DNA from: CAYOHR01 sp964512145
GTDB lineage: Bacteria > Bacteroidota > Bacteroidia > Flavobacteriales_G > JALEGO01
Assembly: GCA_964512145.1 (NCBI GenBank)
Contig: CAZEIM010000057.1
Location: forward strand, 1-14,449
Length of the DNA: 14,449 bases
Reading direction: 5' to 3'
Positions 8,077 to 14,449 of this stretch are shown here, piece by piece; position 1 is the first letter of the stretch, and each line of letters starts with the position of its first letter. A program made the position numbers and the translations under genes. A model generated the notes under the pieces. That model was not told where the DNA came from. It did no database searches and saw only the letters and a list, made by a program, of their open reading frames with translations.

Positions 8077-11000
8077 ATGTTGTTTACTCCACACAAAATC
8101 TATTTCAAATTTATTTTATTACTATTCTTTTTTTGCCTGTTACATGTAGAACTTATATCTCAAGTTACCGCAAATTTTACGGCAAATAAAACCAGTGGCT
8201 GTAGGCCACTTACCGGAGTTCAGTTTAGCGACCTTTCATCGGGTAATATAACATATCGGGAGTGGCATTTAGGAACCGGATTGCCCATAATTGGAAATGA
8301 TTCTATAGTAAATAATGTTTATGTTAACCCCGGATGTTATGATATTCAACTCATTGTATCGGACGGAGTGTTTTTTGATACCTTATTACTTACAGATTAC
8401 ATTTGCGTATATGATTTACCTCAACCTGCTTTTACCTTTTCAGATACAGGAGGTTGCGCTCCATTTACTACAACTTTTTATGATCAATCAACAGCACCGG
8501 GTGTAGGTATTTTGGAGTTAGAATGGATATTTGGAGATGGCACGGATAGTATTCAATTTGATTCAGTTGCTCATACTTATATTAGCGGAGGAACACAAAC
8601 AGTTTGTTTAATTGTAACAGATTCAAATAACTGTGTAAATACTTTATGCGATACGGTGTATGTTTTTTCACCTCCTGTAATTAATTTTAGTGTTGCCGGA
8701 ACAAGTAGTTCTTGCGATCCACCACTTGATGTTAATTTTATAAACCAAACAACAGGTGCTGGATTGGGAACTTATTTTTGGGATTTTGGTGATGGAAATA
8801 CTTCGGTTCTTACTTCACCATCTCACACATATACTTCAATAGGCTCGTATGATGTTACTTTAATTGCCGAAAATAGTTTTGGATGTAGGGATACGCTTGT
8901 GAAAAATAACTTTGTTCAAGTAGCTACAATTTTAGCTCAAATATTTTTTTCAAGAGACTCCTTATGCAACGGAGAAACATTAAATTACGCAGTGGTATCA
9001 ACTGGAGCATCAACTGCAGAATGGAATTGGCCATGTTGTGGAGTATCTGATATTGGATATTCTGGAGATATAATTTTTCCACCAGCGACATCCGGTTTTC
9101 AAATAGTTGAGCTTGTTTTAACCGGTTTTGGGGGCTGTACAGATACTATATACGATTCAGTGTTTGTAGAAATTCCTGTAGCTGATTTTTTCCTTAATAG
9201 TACTTATTTTTGTGAAAGTCCCACAAATATTTCATTTACAGATAACTCTACCTCTACTTCTGGAATTTCAAGTTGGAGTTGGCAATTTAGTACGGGATTA
9301 AATTCTGCTGTTCAAAACCCAATAATTAATTTGGACACAACAGGCTATATTTCGGCTAATTTGCAAATAATTTCTAATATTGGTTGTACGGATAGTATCC
9401 ACAAAGATAGTGTGGCATTTATTTTTGAGGTTCAACCTACTATTTTGGCAAGCCCGCGAAGAGGATGTTTCCCATTAACCGTTCAATTTACTGGAGGTGA
9501 GGCATTTGGGAATATTGATTCAATCCAACAATGGAAATGGTATTTTGATGACCCTATTTCAGGGAGTAATGATTCTTCAGATATACAAAACCCCAGTCAC
9601 ATATTTAATCAAACAGGTATATATTTTGTTACGCTTACAGTAACCGATTCATCCGGATGTACACATTCAAGAGTTCAGCGAATTACAGTAGGGGAAAGTG
9701 TATTGGCTGATTTTTCAAATCCAGATACAGTTTGCGCTAAAGATCCGGTTGTTTTTACCGATTTAAGTACTAATCCTGCACTAGTAAACGAATGGTTTTG
9801 GGATTTTGGTGATGGTGTAACAGATACAGCACAGAATCCCAGTCACTTATACTCAGATACCGGATACTTTACAGTAACGCTTATTGCCTCAAATTTTGGA
9901 TGTAGTGATACTTTAGAATTGGATAGTGCAGTTTATGTATTAGCACCTATTATTGAACTAACTGCTACAGTAGATTGTAGTAACCCATATGAAATTTCTT
10001 ACCAAATTATTAATAAAGGAGCTGATAAATGGTATTTAAATTTTGGAGATGGATCTCCTATTGATTCAATAAATCTAAGCGGAACACATACATATTCAAG
10101 TAAAGGGGATTATACCATTACAGTAAACGGATATAACAATGCTACAGGATGTGATTATGAGGCAACTGCTGTAGTTTATATCAGAGTTATTCAAGCAGAT
10201 TTTATCCCAGTAACTCCTGTAACTTGTAATAACAATGCTATAGCTTTAGACGGTTCAGTTTCTACAGATGCTGTAACATGGGAGTGGACAGTTCAGAACG
10301 ATTTAACGTTATATGGTGGTAACCCTTTCACTTATACTTTTCTACTTCCCGACACATATTTAGTTAAGTTAGTAGCATATGATGTTAATGGATGTAAAGA
10401 TTCTATTGAAAAACCGGTATTCGTTAAGTATATTAATGCATTTTTTTCGTTTGATACTACCAATGGTTGCGCCCCACTTTCTGTAAACTTTTCAGATTCT
10501 TCGTACAGCGATAATGGAATTATTTCATGGAGTTGGAATTTTGGTGATGGATTTACAGATACCGTTGCTAATCCAACACATGTTTTTAATACTGCTGGAA
10601 ATTTTTTCCCAACGTTAACGATTACCGACAGTATTGGTTGCAGTATTTCTTATACTAGTTCAGTGGCTGTTGCTGCCTTTGGTCCTGTAATTTCTATTTC
10701 ATTGCTTGATTCATTAATATGTGAGGGAGATACTGCTGTCTTTATCAATAATACCTATGACCCATTTTTAGGAGCTGGGATAACATATGAATGGCATTTT
10801 GGAGATGGAAATACCTCAACTCTTCAAAACCCAACCAATATATATTCAGATACTGGTTTTTTTGATATAATGTTAATTGCTACTGAATTAACGTATGGGT
10901 GTAAAGATACCATGACGTTTCCAAATATATTGCAAGTTCAAGGGATACCAATTGCAAATTTTTATGCAGATCCACCTTTTGCCGGTTGTTTTCCAGGATT

Positions 11001-12474
11001 CATTCAATTTTTAGATAGCTCACAGTCTAATTACATTAATTACTGGCAATGGAGTTTCGGCAATGGAGCAACATCTTGCTGTAACATTTCAAATCCTGGG
11101 TATGTATATCCTGTATTAGGTTTTTATGACATTACACTTATTGTGGGCACAACCGCAGGTTGTAGAGATACCATTACAAAAAACGATTACATAAGTATTT
11201 TTGGACCATATGCATCTATACAAATTGTTCCAGATAGTGTTTGTAAAGGCGAAGACGTCCTACTTATTATTGATTCATTATATAATGTTACTCAAGTTGA
11301 TTGGTATTATGGTGATGGAAAACTTACTACCAATGTTACTCAAGATACTACAATATATCAGTATAATCAAACGGGGACTTTTTTAGTTTCTTTAGTTTAT
11401 CAGTCTGACTCGTTATGTAAATTTGTTATTCAAGACTCTGTATTTGTTCATACAGTAAGTGCTGACTTTTCTGTATCTGATTCAGTGACATGTATAGAGC
11501 AATCAAATATTGAATTTATTAATATTTCTCAAAATGCCAGTTCATGGACTTGGTATTTTGGAGATGGAAACTCACAAATAGGATTGGATACAATAACGCA
11601 TCAATATCAAGACACTGGTAAATACCTTGCTCAGTTAATAATTCAAGATATAAGTTCTGGGTGTATAGATACCGCTGAAAAAATTGTAGATATAGTTTCG
11701 GTAATTGGAGTAGAATTTCCGAATGATACTTTATTATGTTTTGGGGATACAATTTTATTACAAACATTAACCGATACATCTAATATTGTTTTATGGGATG
11801 CGAATAATATGTATATAAGTGATACGATAGGAATTAGCATTGAGGCTAGTACAAGCACTTCTAATTATGTATTTATACAAATAATAGATGAAAAGGGATG
11901 CTTGGCTAATGATAGTGTGTACATTCATGTAATTTATCCCTTTCAATCTACCTTAGTTACCCCTGCTACTGGAGATACTACAATTATCATTGGAGAATCA
12001 GTGCCTATTGAAATATTTACCAATCCAAGCAATGGCTTAATGTACACTTGGATACCGGAAGATGCGTTGTCTTGTGTTGATTGTATAAGCCCCATTTCAA
12101 CCCCATCTGAAAACATCAATTACACATTAATTATTTCTGATTCCAATAGCTGTTTTATGGATACAATTAATGTAAGTATAGAAGTAATTAAAAAATATAC
12201 GGTAAGTGTTCCAACAGCATTTAGTCCAAATGGTGACGGTAATAATGACATTATATATGTTAGAGGCTGGGGGATTAAAGAACTTAACGAATACAGAATT
12301 TATAATCGTTGGGGAGAATTAGTGTATGAAAATCCGGGAGACATTAAACAAGGATGGGATGGTAAATATAAAGGGCAAATACAACCTATAGAAACATATG
12401 CTGTAACTGTAGTCGCTACAGCTATTAATAACGAAACACTTACATATAAAGGATTTATTAATATACTTAAATAA
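8077..12474 (+). CDS. Giant secreted PKD-repeat protein with T9SS type B C-terminal domain
   Basis: This 1465-residue protein has a signal peptide (residues 1 to about 29, ending in ELISQ), about fourteen PKD or PKD-like Ig-fold modules of roughly 80-90 residues (31-1208), a last Ig-like module and a linker (1209-1370), and a type B sorting domain (about 1372-1465). Canonical PKD signatures include WIFGDG, WDFGDG (twice), WNFGDG, WHFGDG and WYFGDG; several modules are degenerate (WHLGTG, WQFSTG, WYFDDP, WSFGNG, WYYGDG). Most modules carry a Cys near each end, suggesting one disulfide per domain. No catalytic domain is visible, so a filamentous surface adhesin or gliding-type protein is the best guess, not a proven role. 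The divergent PorP/SprF and OmpA-like genes are its likely secretion partners. It is rich in D-S/T-hydrophobic motifs, candidate O-glycosylation sites. The ATG at 8077 yields the full signal peptide. Confidence 0.93.
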   Translation: MLFTPHKIYFKFILLLFFFCLLHVELISQVTANFTANKTSGCRPLTGVQFSDLSSGNITYREWHLGTGLPIIGNDSIVNNVYVNPGCYDIQLIVSDGVFFDTLLLTDYICVYDLPQPAFTFSDTGGCAPFTTTFYDQSTAPGVGILELEWIFGDGTDSIQFDSVAHTYISGGTQTVCLIVTDSNNCVNTLCDTVYVFSPPVINFSVAGTSSSCDPPLDVNFINQTTGAGLGTYFWDFGDGNTSVLTSPSHTYTSIGSYDVTLIAENSFGCRDTLVKNNFVQVATILAQIFFSRDSLCNGETLNYAVVSTGASTAEWNWPCCGVSDIGYSGDIIFPPATSGFQIVELVLTGFGGCTDTIYDSVFVEIPVADFFLNSTYFCESPTNISFTDNSTSTSGISSWSWQFSTGLNSAVQNPIINLDTTGYISANLQIISNIGCTDSIHKDSVAFIFEVQPTILASPRRGCFPLTVQFTGGEAFGNIDSIQQWKWYFDDPISGSNDSSDIQNPSHIFNQTGIYFVTLTVTDSSGCTHSRVQRITVGESVLADFSNPDTVCAKDPVVFTDLSTNPALVNEWFWDFGDGVTDTAQNPSHLYSDTGYFTVTLIASNFGCSDTLELDSAVYVLAPIIELTATVDCSNPYEISYQIINKGADKWYLNFGDGSPIDSINLSGTHTYSSKGDYTITVNGYNNATGCDYEATAVVYIRVIQADFIPVTPVTCNNNAIALDGSVSTDAVTWEWTVQNDLTLYGGNPFTYTFLLPDTYLVKLVAYDVNGCKDSIEKPVFVKYINAFFSFDTTNGCAPLSVNFSDSSYSDNGIISWSWNFGDGFTDTVANPTHVFNTAGNFFPTLTITDSIGCSISYTSSVAVAAFGPVISISLLDSLICEGDTAVFINNTYDPFLGAGITYEWHFGDGNTSTLQNPTNIYSDTGFFDIMLIATELTYGCKDTMTFPNILQVQGIPIANFYADPPFAGCFPGFIQFLDSSQSNYINYWQWSFGNGATSCCNISNPGYVYPVLGFYDITLIVGTTAGCRDTITKNDYISIFGPYASIQIVPDSVCKGEDVLLIIDSLYNVTQVDWYYGDGKLTTNVTQDTTIYQYNQTGTFLVSLVYQSDSLCKFVIQDSVFVHTVSADFSVSDSVTCIEQSNIEFINISQNASSWTWYFGDGNSQIGLDTITHQYQDTGKYLAQLIIQDISSGCIDTAEKIVDIVSVIGVEFPNDTLLCFGDTILLQTLTDTSNIVLWDANNMYISDTIGISIEASTSTSNYVFIQIIDEKGCLANDSVYIHVIYPFQSTLVTPATGDTTIIIGESVPIEIFTNPSNGLMYTWIPEDALSCVDCISPISTPSENINYTLIISDSNSCFMDTINVSIEVIKKYTVSVPTAFSPNGDGNNDIIYVRGWGIKELNEYRIYNRWGELVYENPGDIKQGWDGKYKGQIQPIETYAVTVVATAINNETLTYKGFINILK
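8167..11700 (+). repeat. Array of about fourteen diverged PKD modules within the giant protein
   Basis: The repeat is at protein level with a period of roughly 80-90 residues. Each unit begins with a strand such as ADFS or ANFY, has a GC-type cysteine near its start, a WxFGDG-like turn in the middle, a segment resembling NPxHxYxDTGxYxVTLI, and a second cysteine near the end. At the nucleotide level only the short core encoding FGDG recurs (for example near 8527, 8783, 10796 and 11553), so the units have diverged and are not recent duplications. Units 1, 4, 5, 6 and 9 lack the canonical core. Boundaries are approximate because I placed them by eye. Confidence 0.8.
12190..12471 (+). other. Type B T9SS C-terminal sorting domain (gliding motility-associated C-terminal domain)
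   Basis: The last 94 residues or so of the giant protein carry the family hallmarks: VPTAFSPNGDGNND near the start, then EYRIYNRWGELVYE, a GWDGKYKG turn, a Y-A-V strand and a terminal YKGFINILK. This domain (CHU_C / TIGR04131 type) routes proteins through the T9SS. Unlike type A domains, type B domains depend on SprF-like partners in Flavobacterium johnsoniae, which agrees with the divergent PorP/SprF gene. The domain is complete and ends at a TAA. Confidence 0.93.
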
Positions 12475-12477
12475 ATT

Positions 12478-13062
12478 ATGTTAAGATTAAAGCTTCCTAC
12501 AGATCCTAGATGGGCAAACCTTGCAGAAAATAATATTGAGGAAATATTAACCGATCATGCTTTTTGTGAACAAAAAGCAGCTTCATCCGCTATTTCCATT
12601 ATTGTTCAGTACCCTGAAAAAACTGATTTGGTAGATGAGATGATTAAGTTAGCTCAAGAGGAAATGGAACATTTTAGAATGGTGCACGAAAAAATAAAAG
12701 AACGAGGTTTGGTACTAGGAAAAGAAAGAAAAGATCCATATGTACATGATTTACAAAAGTTTTTTACTGGAGGTACAGATAGAAATAAGGCGTTGGTTCA
12801 TAAATTATTACTTGCAGCTATGATAGAAGCGCGAAGTTGTGAACGATTTAGAGTTTTATCAGAGAATATTAAAGATAAAGAGCTTTCAGATTTTTATTAT
12901 GAATTAATGAAAAGCGAAGCAACACATTACACTACATTTTTAACATTTGCCCGAAAATATGGAAAAGAATATATGGATGTAGATAAACTTTGGGAGGATT
13001 TTTTACATTACGAAGCTACTGTAATTAAACAATACGGTAAAAAAGAACATATTCATGGGTAA
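12478..13062 (+). CDS. miaE: tRNA-(ms2io6A37) hydroxylase MiaE
   Basis: This 194-residue ferritin-like di-iron enzyme hydroxylates the isopentenyl group of 2-methylthio-N6-isopentenyl-adenosine at position 37 of tRNAs reading U-starting codons. The expected iron ligands are all visible: Glu31 (DHAFCEQKAAS), Glu62 and His65 in EEMEHF, Glu117 in MIEARSCERF, and Glu147 and His150 in SEATHY. The length is as usual for the family, and the start MLRLKLPTDPRWANLA is typical. The ATG lies 3 bases after the stop of the giant PKD gene and the stop is 9 bases before rodA, so it may be transcribed with both. I see no functional link to the secretion genes; the arrangement may simply reflect compact packing or read-through. 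Confidence 0.95.
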   Translation: MLRLKLPTDPRWANLAENNIEEILTDHAFCEQKAASSAISIIVQYPEKTDLVDEMIKLAQEEMEHFRMVHEKIKERGLVLGKERKDPYVHDLQKFFTGGTDRNKALVHKLLLAAMIEARSCERFRVLSENIKDKELSDFYYELMKSEATHYTTFLTFARKYGKEYMDVDKLWEDFLHYEATVIKQYGKKEHIHG

Positions 13063-13071
13063 TATATTTCC

Positions 13072-14376
13072 ATGAGAGAACGAAAAAATATTCTTTCTTC
13101 AGCAGACCCATACCTGTTGATTTTATATATTATCCTACTATGTATTGGGTGTCTTAATTTATACTCTACTACTTTTAATGAAGAATTAAATATAACCAGT
13201 TATGAAAAGCAGTTTATATGGGCTGGTGTTTCAATAGTTTTAGCCTTTGTTATACTAATTATAGATTTAAAGTTTTATGAATCTTTAGCATATTTTATTT
13301 ATAGTTTTTTTCTTTTGCTATTAATTGCCGTATTAATTTTTGGGAGTACTAAAAAAGGAGCAAAATCATGGTTTGAAATAGGTGGGTTTATTGCCATACA
13401 ACCCACAGAGTTTGTTAAGTTTGCTACAGCTCTTGCTATTTCAAAATATTTAAGTGTAAAAGGAATAAAACTCGATCGATTATCGGTAAAGTTTATTCCT
13501 ATTTTATTTCTCTTTTTACCGGTTTTATTAATTTTATTACAACCAGATGCAGGTTCAGCACTTGTGTTTTTTTCTTTGTATTTAGCGTTATACAGGGAAG
13601 GGTATCCCGGAAGCATTCTTGGGTATGGGTTTTTAGCAATTTTTTTATTTTTATTGAGTGTATATGTTGATAGTAAATTTTGGGATTTATCTTGGCTAGA
13701 TATTAAACTTCCCGTAAAATATTTACTTATGTTTTTTGTTTCAATTATTGTTATTTGGCTGTTGCGTTTTGTATATCCATATAAAAAGAAAGGATTATGG
13801 TTAAAAATTATCGGATATATTGTAGTAATTAATATGTATATTTTGATGGTAGGAAATATTTTTAACAGCTCATTATTAGAAGATAGGCATAGAAATAGAA
13901 TAAATGGATTGTTAGGATTGGTAGAAGACAAACAAGGAACGGGATATAATGTGCATCAGTCGAAAATTGCAATAGGTTCGGGCGGATTTATGGGAAAAGG
14001 ATTTATGCAAGGTACACAAACAAAATATGATTTTGTGCCCGAACAACGTACGGACTTTATTTTTTGCACCATAGGGGAGGAATGGGGTTTTATTGGGACT
14101 TCCTTTGTTGTATTACTTTATACGGTATTAATTATTAGAATAATTTTCACCAGCGAACGTCAAAAATCAGTATTCAGTAGAATATATGGATACTGTGTTG
14201 CAAGTATATTTTTTTTTCATGTTGCTGTTAACATAGGTATGACTATTGGCTTGGTACCTGTAATTGGAATTCCTTTGCCATTTTTAAGCTATGGGGGCTC
14301 AGCATTATGGGCATTTACCATTTTGCTTTTTATTTATATTAAATTAGACTCTGAAAGGAAATATATTCTTGGATAA
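13072..14376 (+). CDS. rodA: Rod shape-determining protein RodA (SEDS peptidoglycan glycosyltransferase)
   Basis: This 434-residue polytopic inner-membrane protein of the SEDS family polymerises lipid II into glycan strands together with a class B PBP in the elongation complex. Conserved pieces are GAKSWFEIGGFIAIQPTEF at 96-114 (Trp100), QPDAGSA at 157-163, DRHRNRI at 271-277, GYNVHQSKIAIGSGGFMGKG at 291-310, and VPEQRTDFIF at 322-331, where Asp328 matches the catalytic Asp described for RodA. PVIGIPLPFLSYGGSALW follows near the C-terminus. RodA is preferred to FtsW because of the QSKIAIGSGG and TDFIF forms. It is about 60 residues longer than E. coli RodA; the extra length lies at about 200-265 and seems to add membrane helices. 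mreC, mreD and the PBP2 gene, frequent neighbours, are not upstream; miaE is, 9 bases away. Confidence 0.92.
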   Translation: MRERKNILSSADPYLLILYIILLCIGCLNLYSTTFNEELNITSYEKQFIWAGVSIVLAFVILIIDLKFYESLAYFIYSFFLLLLIAVLIFGSTKKGAKSWFEIGGFIAIQPTEFVKFATALAISKYLSVKGIKLDRLSVKFIPILFLFLPVLLILLQPDAGSALVFFSLYLALYREGYPGSILGYGFLAIFLFLLSVYVDSKFWDLSWLDIKLPVKYLLMFFVSIIVIWLLRFVYPYKKKGLWLKIIGYIVVINMYILMVGNIFNSSLLEDRHRNRINGLLGLVEDKQGTGYNVHQSKIAIGSGGFMGKGFMQGTQTKYDFVPEQRTDFIFCTIGEEWGFIGTSFVVLLYTVLIIRIIFTSERQKSVFSRIYGYCVASIFFFHVAVNIGMTIGLVPVIGIPLPFLSYGGSALWAFTILLFIYIKLDSERKYILG

Positions 14377-14384
14377 TGAAAGAA

Positions 14385-14449
14385 TCACAGTTTATAAAAA
14401 AAGACAATAGCTAATACATAATGCAACTTGCGGAACCATTTCTGCTTTT
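14385..14449 (-). CDS. Possible C-terminal fragment of an unidentified minus-strand gene
   Basis: Reading leftward from the right edge, one frame is open to a TGA at 14387-14385 and encodes KQKWFRKLHYVLAIVFFYKL. This basic and hydrophobic tail is plausible for a membrane-associated enzyme. It would be convergent with rodA, with 8 bases between stops. A second minus frame is also open, and on the plus strand an ATG at 14421 starts an open but very short frame (MQLAEPFLL), so the assignment is weak. No family can be named from twenty residues. Confidence 0.3.
   Translation of the reverse strand, partial: KQKWFRKLHYVLAIVFFYKL

Noticed and set aside
8167..11700. Recent tandem duplication or phase-variable nucleotide repeats in the adhesin gene
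   Set aside because: Similarity is limited to short codon runs for FGDG; units differ widely in DNA sequence and length, so slippage or recombination between them is unlikely.
11519..11858. Two overlapping minus-strand open frames inside the PKD gene
   Set aside because: Both are contained in the PKD array, overlap each other, and show no recognisable protein features.
13299..13931. A 210-residue open frame antisense to rodA
   Set aside because: It lies fully inside the strongly supported rodA gene and has a composition typical of an antisense shadow (Asn, Lys and Ser rich, no domain or signal peptide).
14376..14414. A 12-codon plus-strand frame starting in the rodA stop (TAATG)
   Set aside because: Very short, ends at 14414, and nothing beyond the chance TAATG supports translation.

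Overview
The window is AT-rich chromosomal DNA from a member of the Bacteroidota, most likely the Flavobacteriia. Four things point there: a PorP/SprF family outer-membrane protein, a giant PKD-repeat protein with a gliding-motility-type (type B) C-terminal domain, a gene order of coaX, outer-membrane protein, TPR protein, lptC, small membrane protein and CNNM/CBS protein that I recognise from flavobacterial genomes, and a TAnnTTTG-type promoter element. I cannot assign a genus.

Layout. Two divergent gene blocks start from a 59-base gap at 8018-8076. Leftward (minus strand) there are eight tightly packed genes. A PorP/SprF-type protein (8017-6986) and a TPR/PD40/OmpA envelope protein (6999-4855) come first. 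They are followed by type III pantothenate kinase coaX (4835-4086), a FadL-like beta-barrel candidate (4075-2801), a secreted TPR protein (2780-1458), the lipoprotein LptC (1440-880), a 60-residue two-helix membrane protein (896-714), and a CNNM/CBS 'hemolysin family' protein cut by the left edge (714-1). Gaps are 10-20 bases or the genes overlap, so a single long transcript is plausible. Rightward (plus strand) there are a 1465-residue PKD-repeat secreted protein (8077-12474), miaE (12478-13062) and rodA (13072-14376), with gaps of 3 and 9 bases. The last 70 or so bases probably hold the C-terminal end of an unidentified minus-strand gene.

How it fits together. The PorP/SprF protein, the OmpA-like protein and the giant PKD protein together look like a type IX secretion (T9SS) surface-protein module: a large cargo with a type B sorting domain, an outer-membrane partner of the SprF type, and a peptidoglycan-tethered periplasmic protein resembling PorE in architecture. 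This module sits directly on an envelope and housekeeping cluster (CoA synthesis, LPS transport, rod-shape synthesis, tRNA modification). No non-coding stretch longer than 300 bases exists. I see no tRNA, rRNA, CRISPR, insertion sequence or phage feature. Nothing here is clearly an undescribed system. The most notable points are the divergent T9SS module, the dense candidate O-glycosylation sites in its cargo, an Asp-to-Ser change in a CoaX nucleotide-binding motif, and an enlarged membrane region in RodA.
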